From Musa acuminata AAA Group (Eukaryota; Streptophyta; Magnoliopsida; Zingiberales; Musaceae): 64,000 nucleotides of DNA. Location of the stretch: positions 20,882,001 through 20,946,000 of the forward strand of contig NC_088331.1 of assembly GCF_036884655.1 (NCBI RefSeq). Reading direction: 5' to 3'. The notes below the pieces were generated by a model, which searched no databases, was not told the origin of the DNA, and worked only from the letters and a program-made list of their open reading frames with translations. How positions within the stretch are numbered: the first letter of the stretch is position 1; every line of letters starts with the position of its first letter. Shown in pieces: positions 35,621 through 46,669 of the stretch. Both the position numbers and the translations under genes were made by a program.

Positions 35621-38216
35621 CAATTGAACCATGAAGCTCGGAGGACTAGGGTCACTCCTCAACCAGTAATATTGAAGTCCTCAGCCCCCCTACTATCGAC
35701 CAAGTCCCTACACCAAAGAGGTTAACAGGAGAAGAGCTTCGGGAGCGATATGCGAAGGGGTTATGTTGGTATTGTGACGAGCCGTGGAGCCGTGAGCATT
35801 GCTGTAGTAAAGGGAGACTTCTTATGATTGAACCAATAGAAGAAGAGGTCATTGAACATCCACAAGAGAGCCTGAAACATAACGAAGAAGATGCGGAAGA
35901 AGAGCCACAACCGACCGACGTTACAGTACACACACTAGCTGGCTACTCAAACCCACAAACGATGAAAGGGAGACTTCTTATGATTGAACCAATAGAAGAA
36001 GAGGTTATTGAATATTCAGAAGAGAACCTTGAACATAAAGAAGATGCGGAAGAAGAGCCACAACTGACTGACATTACAGAACACGCACTAGCCGGCTACT
36101 CAAACCCGCAAACGATGAAAGTTGGAGGCCTTCTCAAACAACAACCGATCACTGTTCTCATCGACACCGACGGACGGATTTTGAAGTATGATCGTAGGCG
36201 CCCGCAAGTGAAACTGTTGCTGATCATGAGGCCTTACCAAGAGATAATTGCATATTTCTTCCTTCTCCCTCTTGATGATCATGAGGCCATGCTCATAATT
36301 AAATGGTTGACGACATTAGGTGATATTTCTTGGAATTTTATGCAACTAATTATGAAATTTTATAGTAAGGAGAAACAGGTGATACTGAACGGGAAACGTG
36401 GGGGCGATGTAACGACAATTTGCACACAACAAATGGAGAAGGTTTTGCATAAAGCATATAGCAGATTTTTGGTACAACTTGAGCAGCAAACTAAGAGAGA
36501 GCTAATAGAATTTGAAGATCCAAACCTACTTCCTTTGCTTGCTGAATTTTTAAATATATTTGACGAATCGTACAACCTACCTCTTACCTGTCGGTATGAT
36601 CATTATATAATAATTCTTTCAGGCAAACCTCCAACAAATACTCAGCCATATTAATATCTACATCTCCAGAAGGATGAAATAGAAAGGATTGTAAAAGAGA
36701 TGCTCGAAACAGGATTTATTCGGCCAAGTTGCAACCTCTACTCTTCACCGGTGCTACTTGTACACAAGAAGGATTGAACATGGCGAATATGCGTTGATCA
36801 CCGAGCTCTCAATGGCATAACCATCAAGGATAAATATCTTATTCCAATAGCAGATGAATTGCTAGATAAAAGGGAGCACAAATCTTCATAAAGTTGGACC
36901 TTTGATCCGGGTATCATCAAATATGAGTGTGCGTAGAAGATATACCGAAAACCACCTTTTGAACACACAACAACCACTACGAATTTTTGCTTTCTTCAAC
37001 AGAAGGTGGAATATCTTGGGCATATCATATCAGAGGAAGATGTGACAGTGGACCCCTTCAAAATTGAAGCAATGCAAAACTGGCCTACCCCGAGGAACAT
37101 AAAATTGCTATATGGCTTTCTGGGTTTAATAGGCTATTATCGTAAGTTCGTGAAAAACTATAGAAAGATAAATGCACCACTTACTTTCTTACTGGAAAAA
37201 GATGTCTTCCAATGGTTAGACAGAGCCTCCGCTGCCTTCGACAAACTTAAGGCAGCTATGACGATGACGTCGGTGCTAACATTACCAGATTTCAACCGAC
37301 CCTTCATTATTGAGGCCGACGCATCTGGAGTCGGAATTAGAGCCATTCTCATGCAAGATGGTCGGCCACTCGCATACACTAGCAAGGCATTATCTCCCTT
37401 CCATCAAAATAAGTCAACATATAATAAGGAGATGCTCGCCATTGTGCGCGCAGTAATAAGGTGGAGACCCTACTTGATTGGTCGATGATTTCAAATTAAA
37501 ACCGACCATAAAAGCCTCAAGTATTTTTTGGAGCGAAAGATATCATCCCCTGAGCAGCAAAAATGGGTAACCAAACTTCTTGGATTTGATTATGAAATAA
37601 CTTACAAAAAGGGGAAAGAGAATGTTCTTGCAGATGCGCTTTCACAGCTACCCGAGCAAATTGAAGTTTCGGCTATTTCACTTTCGACCAGCAACTTCCT
37701 TGAGGATATTAAGATGGAATGGCAGGAAGATTTAGAGACTAGTAAGATTATAAAAAAATTGGAGGAAGCACCAAGTTTCGTTGCTCATTACAATTGAGAC
37801 TCAAAAGAATTACACTATAAGGGACGCATTGTGCTTATGATAAATTCTACTTGCATCTTCACGAGCAGATTTTGGACAAAGTTATTCCATATGCAAGGTA
37901 CTAAATTGAAAAGGAGTATGACATATCACCCACAAATCAACGGCCAGACAAAAGTTGTAAATAGGTGCTTAGAGACAGCCCAAAGCCACCCACCAAATAT
38001 GACTATCCAAGGAGAACTCCAGACCCAGCCAAGTGCCATTATTGATCGACGGATCGTGACTCAACGATGACGACCCACTACTAAAGTGCTAATACAGTGG
38101 GTGAACCTACCAACAGAGGATGCCACTTGGGAGAATTATGACGACTTGAAGATCAAATTCCCAAAATTCATGAATCGTCAGCCTCGAGGACAAGGCTGAT
38201 TTGAAGAGGGCGGGTC
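35621..38216 (+). pseudogene. Gypsy internal region C, second half (gag end, protease, defective pol)
   Basis: Continues gypsy C from CAATTGAACCATGAAG, matching A at about 18325. It shows a knuckle-like [15 protein letters not shown], an in-frame duplication (next entry), a protease reduced to ITVLIDTDGRIL (the G of D-T-G and about 30 residues lost), and RT, RNase H and integrase pieces with the same internal joins as A (RT join at about 36980-37005). RNase H reads FIIEADASGVGI. The polypurine tract GAAGAGGGCGGGTC precedes LTR 3. Confidence 0.85.
35811..36119 (+). repeat. In-frame tandem duplication in gypsy C gag-protease linker
   Basis: A 156-bp unit (35811-35966) and a 153-bp copy (35967-36119) encode the acidic block [15 protein letters not shown] through [11 protein letters not shown] twice in the same frame. 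Element A has one copy. The copies differ at several bases, so the duplication is not recent. Confidence 0.9.
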
Positions 38217-38597
38217 TGTTAGGACTCTAGTTAGGAGAGTCCTAATTGAGAGGGACATTCATGTAAAACCTACCTAAGCCGACCCCTATTAAAAAGGTGA
38301 AGAGGCCGGCTAGGGTTAGGAGGTTGTTTCTTAGAGATAAATTAGGAGTTGTAAAGGAATAGGAGTCTTGAGTAGAAGTCCTATTAGGAGTTGGTTAGAA
38401 GTAGGAGTCCTATTAGGAGTTAGGGTTTAGAAACCCTATAAATAGCCATGTATTCCTCCTCTTTTGATAAGCAATAGATGAATCTTTTCTGCAGCCTTTG
38501 AGCAGCAACTTGGAGGGAGGAACTCCTATAGAGTTCCAAGGAGGCCGATCCCCTAAAGAGATCAACCCCAAGTTTAGAATCTGCAATGGTTCTAACA
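38217..38597 (+). repeat. LTR 3, right end of the composite gypsy
   Basis: 381 bp, TGTTAGGACTC to GGTTCTAACA, followed by the CTCGG target duplication at 38598-38602. Confidence 0.9.
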
Positions 38598-38602
38598 CTC
38601 GG

Positions 38603-39228
38603 CCTAGAGACCACCACATCCAAACCCATAATTTCTAGGTTGGCTCCATGAGGATGTGGAGATAAATATTGGTTGATGATGCCATATATGCTTTACCATC
38701 ACAAGCCAATACATTGACAAGGTGACGTGCAAAGTGGTGTTGCTTGACATCTATGAAGCCATTTCTTAGTAGCCCCTACCTTTGGGATTGAGATGTTTAC
38801 TTTCGTCGTCAACTCCAAAAAGGTATTAACTCCAGAAGGATGGAAGAAAGTTCCTTGTCACCTAAGATCCGATTGGTTCGACGGATGACTTGATAACCGC
38901 AGACTAAACAAAAAAGATGGTGATCACTTGCTAAAAGCACATGACTCTAATTTCTACATAGAGATCAAAATGTTCCTCCAACAAGACAAAATGGAGGAGA
39001 AACAAAAAGGGGCAGTAGTAAGATTGCAGCCTCGAGAGCTCAAAAAAGAGAAACAAAACCCTTGAGTTGACGGTGAATGATGATGAGAACCATGTCAAGA
39101 AGGCACAAAAAGAGAGTATGGTTGGGCATGGCGACATTAATCACGACAATGGGCCCAAGCAAAACCCCTAGTTGCTCAAACCAAAATCAAGATTCAATAG
39201 GAGCTGAACTACCTAATTGGGGAATCCA
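38603..39228 (+). pseudogene. Element H continued: protease-RT linker remnant
   Basis: Resumes the frame broken at 15951. It reads GWLHEDVEIN, then QANT, SMKPFLSSPYLWD and RRQLQKG, the region between protease and RT in this gypsy lineage; the related copy in G reads WWIHKDIKIKIYCKYKFKF. A purine run and AATTGGGGAATCCA precede the LTR. No RT catalytic block was found, so a large part of pol is deleted. Confidence 0.7.
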
Positions 39229-40075
39229 TGATTCGCGATGAGGAGTTCAAGTTGAACACCAAATCAATCCCAATCCAACCAAACCAAGCTTAAGCTCGAA
39301 CCTTAGCTCAAGGACCAGATCTGACACAGCCTAAGTCTCACTAGAGTTCAGGAGTTTTGATTGAAGTCGAATTCAACTCAAATGAACTTTGAGCCGAATT
39401 GCGATTGAATCTCAATTCTGTTGAACCCAACTCGAGCTTAATTCCAAGCTTAGAAATTAGATTTGACCAGCTCCAACCTACAATAGACTCAATTTTGAGT
39501 CCTACTTGGATTAGGAGAGTAGACAACCAAATTGAGGAAGAGAGCTAGGGGTGTCGACCAAGGGAGAAACCTAACCTAGTTAGCACTCCATCTCTAAATG
39601 CACTAGGAAGAGAGAGTCCTAACTTAATTAAGACTCTACCTCTACAAGCACTAGGAGAGGGAGGCGTAACCCAGTCAGGACTTCATCCCTCAATCTATAA
39701 ATCAAGGGGGGCATTCAACTCAGTGAATCTAAACTAGAGCCTCCTCAAGTCCTAGTCGGCCTTAGGAGGCAAAGTCCTTGCTGAGGAGAGAAGAGACGAG
39801 AGAAAAGAGAGGGTGAAGTCGGTAATTAGCAACCTTCTTGTTCTTCTTCCTACCTATTGCAACACCTTTGTTGTGGAGATTCTTCTAAGAAGCTGTCATC
39901 CCTATCAGCCTTCATAGGAGCCTTCGTCTTCTATCGTGAGTGCAACAAGTTCTTTCCCAAACGATGGTAACTTTCGACCATTGCTACAACCCTTGACAAC
40001 CTCTGAAAGGGAGGTTGATGGCTGAGAAGAAAGGAGGGAAAGGGAGAGCGCGACAAATTTATCTCTTTATGACAA
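39229..40075 (+). repeat. 3' LTR of element H (truncated)
   Basis: Starts TGATTCGCGATGAGG and follows the order of the 5' LTR at 12381 (GAACCAAG-CTTAAGCTCGA, AATTGAGGAAGAGAG, GTCCTAAC/GACTC units, CTATAAATCAAGGGG). Similarity fades at about 40075. The copies differ a lot, so H is old. Confidence 0.65.
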
Positions 40076-40915
40076 TACTTTGTGCCAGTTAAAACATCAC
40101 AAATGCTTGCATAAAATTTTTGCACTAGTTCTTTCGTCACTTTGCACATAATAGTTCCTTATGCAAATGAAACAACCTTTTTCCTTGGTCTCAAAAAGGA
40201 ATTGTTTTGCATTATTATGCGTTCTTATAACTAATTATGATGTTTTTATTTATGAAAGAGGCTAACAACTTGTGATTGTCTTCCACCTACATATGATGTG
40301 ACTTTGTTCTATAAATAGCATAATTGGTAATTCTAGATCTTTAGGTCTAATATCCTAATTATGTTCTGGATAATTAAAAAAAGCAATTGAACTCTAAAAT
40401 AAGTTTAGTGGGGACAAAGTTCCATATTTGTCATAAATTTAGCAAATTTTCTTTGGAGTGTCTCGAGATCATCTTTACGTGATGCACATGAAAAATTTTA
40501 TAAATATTGCTGTATAAAAACTTTTATTTATTAAGTCATCAAGTAGTTCATTGTAATGTTCTTTATTTCCCAAGAGACTAAAATGTTATCCAAAAAACCC
40601 CTACAAGAATAAAGGAAAATTTATAACATCTTGTCAAAGACATTATAAATTCACACTATGCTAATCTTTTATGCAATTCCCACATTGACTAATTATTTAG
40701 CCCTAACTAGCACTTATTATTTTGGATATTAATTATCTTATGATTTTTATGTATAATCCTTGAGGGCAAGCAATTTTGTAATTTTACAATTTTTAAGATT
40801 GCTTCTTAGCAATCTGGGTGACTATGTTGTCACGCCCCCCGAATTATCACATTCAGGAGGTGTGACATTGTCTAAAATCAATAATATTATAATTCATCAT
40901 CAATTCAATCCAGGA
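40076..40915 (+). other. Intron 5 stretch between elements H and G
   Basis: AT-rich, without coding signal. GTTGTCACGCCCCCCGAAT at about 40828 resembles a common plant LTR start, and GTGTGACA lies at 40860-40867. I cannot build an element from these. Confidence 0.4.
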
Positions 40916-41373
40916 TCCAGCAGGCCCTAAGCTGAGAAGAGAGGAGAGAAAGAAAGGAGTTTGCAAGTTCAACAATCCTTCTTCCTATCTATGGTCACCT
41001 TCCTGTAGTGATCTTTCTTCGAGTTGATGCCAACCTTAATAGCTTCCAAGGAGGCCTTTGGCAGCAACAAGACAAAGAAGAAGAACCGAAGGCAGCCAAG
41101 AAGCAATCCCAATCGGCCCTAGTCCTTTAGCTTCTATCAAGAGCAAAAGAGAGAAGAGAGGAGGAATTTTGTAAGGTGTCGCTAGACGTCCAGCGGCTGC
41201 CCCTTCTTCCTTAAATTTTAGTAGTCGAAGTCCTTCACATAAACATTGTGTAGTTGTTGTGAGAAGCAAGGTTCGCAATTTCGTACCGTACCGGAGTTTT
41301 GACATTCGCTCGGTACGGTACGATACTGTATATCGAGCGGTATACCGAACGGTATACCGCTCGAAGCGATGTC

Positions 41374-41588
41374 GCCTTATATATATATATATACATATAT
41401 ATACATATATATACATATATATACATATATATACATATATATACATATATATACATATATATGTATATATATGTATATATACATATATATGTATATATAT
41501 GTATATATATATATATATATACATATATATATACATATACATATATACATATATATACATACATATATATATATATATATATACATAT
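41374..41588. repeat. TATATACA low-complexity tract inside MITE copy f
   Basis: About 215 bp, mostly (TATATACATA)n on the left and TATA on the right. Frames over it in all directions (Tyr-Ile-rich) are artefacts. Confidence 0.95.
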
Positions 41589-43062
41589 CGTTCCGTTCGG
41601 TAACGGGCGGCACCCTTGCGTGTCCGTCCGCAAAGGTCAGCCTCCCCGAAGCCTCCCGTTGTCCCTTAGAGAGAACGCCTCAATTGGGATCCACAAGCAA
41701 ACATCTCCGAAAACACTTCATAGACAATGCAAATTACAGACTTTACAAGCTCTGAACAGTTGCACAACAAAGGGTAAAATGGTCCATTACAGATCGAAGA
41801 TCTCTCACACGTGTCCACATGACACAACCTTTATTTACAAGCCTAAAGAGGCCACCAACCTAACTAAAATGAGATTATTAAGCCTTCGGCCGTCCCTCTA
41901 CATGCTGTACAAGGCATGAATAGACCAAAATACACGGACATACATAAGTATTACATCAAACATCCTGTTTAGAAGTTTGTCCGTGACATTCTCCCCCACT
42001 TATTCCTTTGACGTCCTCGTCGAAGCCTTTGTCGACACTGCAACTCCTCGCCTTTGCTGAGTCTTCAATCTTCTGCTCCAGCTACAATGCGCCTCTTGGC
42101 GCCCAACTGCTCTCCGCTGCTGTTTTTGAGTAGTCGAACCTTTGATCCGCCATGCTGCTTCAACTCGCTAATGACTCTGACTCTAGTGTGGGGTTGGCTA
42201 AGTTGTGTTAATCCCTGTTGGTTCCTGCGGATCCTCCAGATGAAGGAAAAGACCATCCTTATTGTGCTAGTCTCTCAAATGGCTCATGCTGCTTGAACTA
42301 GGTGGATGCTTGTTGGAGCCTTAACGAGCATCGTCTCGCAAACTTCTGAAGTTTTGGGTCCTTCCTCCACAACATTTGCTTATTGACTCTTCTTTCACTT
42401 AGTTGTCACATCCAAGTAGGTTCGCATCACTTCCGCTTTCGATTGACATTTCGTTGGGAAATGAAGCGGACAATCTACTCTCAGTAGCACTGATCACCGT
42501 TGGTGAGGATTTGATAACTATTGTCTTCCATTATTTTCGAAGGGTCTTTGAACATGTGTAGAGCTCCTCTGCTGGATAGATAAGAGAATTGGGGTACTCG
42601 GTTTCACCCATTCTCTTAAGAGTTGAGAAGGTAAAGGTTACTTGACTTCACCCGCCTCCTCGAGGTTGTACTCTATGCATCGAGCTGGTTACTGGCCTTC
42701 GCCTGCTCTTTGCTCACACTTCTGAAGCACTTGAAGTGTTTGCACTCCTTGCGTTGAGTTAGTTACTGTGATTCACCTTCTCAATGCCATCGAACTTCTA
42801 GAATGTAGGAAGTTTTCACCCCAACTTGGAGTAATTCTCTCATAGGTTTGGTCGCCTCTGGGATTGCACCATCTTCTCCATCAACCCTGCCGCCTACTCC
42901 ACTAAGTAGCAAAGGTACAGCATTGCGTATTGTCTGCTTCGTTCCTTGATCATGCACTCTTGCTTGACCCGAAGTCCTTCACTTTCGGCTATCATGATGA
43001 GAAGCTCGTTGACACTGGTCTTACGAAGTTCCTTAGCCTCTGCCCTTCAGCTTTGTCACGGT

Positions 43063-43959
43063 CAGTGATTGCAAAAGGCGCTCGGGCGCTCGCCTAGGCG
43101 CTCGGGCGCTCGCCTAGGCGAGGCCCGAGCGCCTCGCTAATGTCCCAGGCGGCGCGCTTCAAATAGGCGCCGCCTGGGCGCTCGCCCGAGCCCAGGCGCT
43201 GGGCGCTTCGGGTGAGCGCCTGGGTAAACCAAGGCGACCGAACCAGAATTTTAGGTCTGGTTCGGTCCTGGTTCGGTTGTTAGTTGGTTCAATCGAACCA
43301 ACTAAACCGATATAACCCCAACCCTAACCCTAACCCTAACCCAACACTAACCTGCTGTCGCTGCCGCTCTCGATCCCGATCGCGATCTCGTCGCTCGCTG
43401 CCACTGCTCCCGCTGCCGCTGCTCGCTGCTGGCACCTCCCGCGAGCCCTCTCGCTGCTCACGCCTCCTGCGAGCCCTCCCGCTGCTCGCGCCTCCCGCGA
43501 GCCCTCTCGCTGCTCGTGTCTCCTGCGAGCCTTCCCGCTGCTCGCGCCTCCCTCGAGCCATCCCGCTGCTCACGCCTCCCGCGAGCCCTCTCGCTGCTCA
43601 CGTCTCCTGCGAGCCCTCCCGCGAGCCTTCCCGCTGCTCACGCCTCCCTCGAGGCCTCCCACTGCTCGTGCCTTCCGCTCCCTTTCCCTTTCCCGCTGCC
43701 GCTGCCGCCGCTGGCCGTTGCTTCCTCGTTTCTCCGTCAGCAGGTTTATACTGTTAATGTGATTATATTTATTAATTATATTTTTATATTTTTATAATTT
43801 TTATTTAAAAATTTAAATAATTATATTTATTAATTATATTTTATATTTTTATATTTTAGCGCCTCGCTTCGCTCGGGCGAGCGCTTGGGCAAGCGCCTAG
43901 CGCCTCGGGCGTTTTTGGACCTTTGCGCCTTTTGGCGCCTAGCGCTTTTTAAATCACTG
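43063..43959. mobile_element. Non-autonomous hAT-like element, copy 2 (TSD GTCACGGT)
   Basis: 897 bp, starting CAGTGATTGCAAAAGGCGC and ending AGCGCTTTTTAAATCACTG. Both flanks are GTCACGGT (43055-43062, 43960-43967): a perfect 8-bp duplication. It runs opposite to copy 1 (721-1459). The interior has GGCGCTCGGGCG-type subterminal repeats, a short CCCTAA run (43320-43342) and a long CTGCTCGCGCCTCCCGCGAG-type repeat (about 43430-43680) that produces Ser/Arg-rich frames. No transposase. Confidence 0.9.
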
Positions 43960-45161
43960 GTCACGGTACTTGGAGTTTGCCTTTGCATGCTCCACCTCCT
44001 CGGCCCCTTTCGCGACCAAGCGCTCTCCTTCTATGAGAGCAAGGGATCAATGCCTTTCACGGAAGTCCCTCCTTTGTGGTACCATGGCGCTGCCATGCCC
44101 ATGGCACTATTATCCGTTGCCTCGCATCTACATCCCTTTTATTCACAATCAGTAGATATGCCTCTGTGGCACTCCTCTGAGTCCACCTCCATTCTAACTG
44201 ATGCTTGATTTTGGGTAGCTAAGTCCCTTTGGACTCGTCATCGCTTCCTCGCTCCTTTCGACCCCCTACTTCAACACCTCTGTGTTCTCCAAGCAGCTCC
44301 CTTTGGTCGATGGAAAGACAGACTACAACTCTCATGCCTGGCCTCTGCCGTCATGTTGTAGGGTTTGCACTGATTCTGTTCTCCTTAGCTTCATTGGTAG
44401 CAACGTTTGCTTACTCGACCTTGTCCTCTGACTTACCGGGCTCCCTTAAGCGAATATGAGCTCTGGAGCAGTCCAACTCTCTAACTGCTTCGATCATACC
44501 TCTGTATGATCAAGTCCCTCCCATGGGACTCACTAGTACTTGCATTCGAACTTTTCCCTTGGTGTAACACAGTCCCTATATGCTGATGACCAAGGTTTTC
44601 ATCCGATGCAAATTTAGATGCACGCACGGAAGACCCGCCTTTGCGGTACCATGGCCTTCACTTCTTGAATCTATAGCCCTTCTTGCCGTCGTGTTGTTCA
44701 CCGAAGTAGAGCTTCCAGTAGCTCCCGATCATACCTCCATATGATCTAGTCCCTCACGGGACTAGGTTGTGTGTATCGCATTGCCACGACGAACTTTTCC
44801 ACCACGATCCGATCATACCTTCATATGATCTAGTCCCTCACGGGACTAGGTTGTGTGTATCGCATTTCCACGAACTGTTCTACCACGATCCGTTGCACCA
44901 TGTCGCCTCCTAGTGACATCTCTATTGCATTCTGATCATTGTGGGATGAACTCGAATTGTGAGCCCTTCATGTGTGGCCTCTGCCAATACATCGCAGGGT
45001 CTCTTTCACCTTCGATTTTGTTCGCTCCTTTGGCAATCGACCTTCATCCACCCACTCTTGGGTCACACCTAGATGAAGCACCGCTCTAGGATAGTCCGTG
45101 CTAAGGCCTTCTGAACCCAACCTCGCCTCCGCAAATTGAGTCGCCTTAGTTCCTCCATCAA

Positions 45162-45365
45162 ATGCTCCTCCGAGATAAAGTGCATGTGCCCAGAAGCTCC
45201 CTTCGTCTTTAGCACCATGCAAGATGAGTCCGCTCCGTCAAAATGAATGACCCATGGAACAACATGCTCCTCCGAGATAAAGTGCATGTGCCCAGAAGCT
45301 CCCTTCGTCTTTAGCACCATGCAAGATGAGTCCGCTCCGTCAAAATGAATGACCCATGGAACAAC
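45162..45365. repeat. 102-bp tandem duplication in the LARD-like element
   Basis: Copy 1 at 45162-45263 and copy 2 at 45264-45365, both starting ATGCTCCTCCGAGATAAAG and ending CCCATGGAACAAC, with no visible difference. On the minus strand it keeps an open frame (102 is divisible by 3). A less regular duplication (CTAGTCCCTCACGGGACTAG) stands at about 44751 and 44831. Confidence 0.93.
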
Positions 45366-45558
45366 ATTATCTTTCTCTTGCCTCTGCAAGAGTTCATACC
45401 CTTGACCTCTGTCACTATACCTCCGCTCCATGTTCCATCTTCTATACTGGCTCCCTTTACGCGGGTTGGGTACTTCGCCAAGTTATACCCAAGTTGCTCT
45501 GCTCCTCGTTTTTGCATTGAGTTGATGGTGGCCCTCGCGCCCCCTATTCCACGGGTCA

Positions 45559-46669
45559 TGTCATGACCCGAGTCTGATGAGCCAATTGGTCAATAACTCA
45601 ATTTTGGTTCTTCAACCACGGACCAAAATGCTTAAGCAGGAGTTAACGTAGTACACTAATGGGATATTCCCAACTCAATTAGCTTGACGTCCTCGTCAAG
45701 GCCCAACATATCCTAGATCGAACCCTAGCATAGTGCATGTGAGGTTTAACTCAGTGCTGCCTCCACGTCGTGATGAGTTCTCGACTCCATCCACGGGTAG
45801 CCCTTTCCTACTCGAGCCCTCTCACCCTGCCCAAATGCTAGGTCGGCTCTGATACCATGCTTAAGCGGGAGTTAACGTAGTACACTCATCAGGCCCATAT
45901 AAGCTAATCATATACATTGCCTACTTCCGATGTGGGACTAATGGGATATTCCCAACTCAATTAGCTTGACGTCCTCGTCAAGGCCCAACATATCCCAGAT
46001 CGAACCCTAGCATAGTGCATGTGAGGTTTAACTTAGTGGTGGCTCCTTGCCGTGTTGAGTTCTCGACTCCATCCACGGGTAGCCCTTTCCTACTCGAGCC
46101 CTCTCACCCTGCCCAAATGCTAGGTCGGCTCTGATACCAAATGTCACGACCCGAGTCTGATGAGCCAACTAGCCAATAACTCCATTTTGGTCCTTCAACC
46201 ACGGACCAAAATGCTTAAGCGGGAGTTAACGTAGTACACTCATCAGGCCTATATAAGCTAATCATACACATTGCCCACTTCCGATGTGGGACTAATGGGA
46301 TGTTACATTATCCCCAACTCAATTTGCTTAACGTCCTCGTCAAGGCCTGACATAACCCAGATCGAACCTTAGCATAGTGCATGTGAGGTTTAACTCAGTT
46401 GTGGCTCTACGCCGTGATGAGTTCTCGACTCCATCTACGGGTAGCTCTTTCCTACTCGAGCCCTCTCACCCTGCCCAAATGCTAGGTCGGCTCTGATACC
46501 AAATGTCACGACCCGAGTCTGATGAGCCAACTGGTCAATAACTCCATTTTGGTCCTTCATCCACGGACCAAAATGCTTAAGCGGGAGTTAACGTAGTACA
46601 CTCATCAAGCCCATATAAGCTAATCATACACATTGCCCACTTCTGATGTGGGACTAATGGGATGTTACA
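45559..46669 (-). mobile_element. Tandem TRIM array: four LTRs, three internal parts (TSD GGTCA)
   Basis: Two complete 166-bp LTRs (46142-46307 and 46504-46669; six differences by eye) and two deleted ones (45559-about 45668; 45858-about 45948) are separated by ~190-bp internals. Each LTR reads TGTCACGACCC to GATGTTACA on the + strand. Complements of the primer site (GCTCTGATACCA) stand at 45846, 46128 and 46490, placing the element on the minus strand; CCCCAACTC at the other end of the internals is the purine tract. GGTCA occurs at 45554-45558 and 46670-46674. No coding capacity, as in TRIMs. Confidence 0.92.

Larger units (their letters stand above)
15952..38597 (+). mobile_element. 22.6-kb composite Ty3/gypsy insertion with three LTRs (TSD CTCGG)
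   Basis: The outermost LTRs (15952-16345 and 38217-38597) both run TGTTAGGACTC to TTCTAACA. The host element H is duplicated at both sides as CTCGG (15947-15951, 38598-38602). A third LTR of the same family stands at 20844-21267, giving LTR - internal A - LTR - internal C - LTR. Between the second LTR and internal C lies a 3.7-kb insert of an inverted gypsy fragment and copia pieces; internal C is itself split by a SIRE-type copia. That one TSD spans all of it suggests insertion as a tandem or later LTR-mediated growth. Confidence 0.8.

Noticed and set aside
43313..43345. CCCTAA repeats that look like interstitial telomere sequence
   Set aside because: Only about three units, hexamer CCCTAA instead of the plant heptamer CCCTAAA, and they lie inside the hAT-like element beside other simple repeats.
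43284..43757. Regular short units that could suggest a CRISPR-like array
   Set aside because: The units are adjacent variants of one GC-rich simple repeat without unique spacers, in plant DNA.
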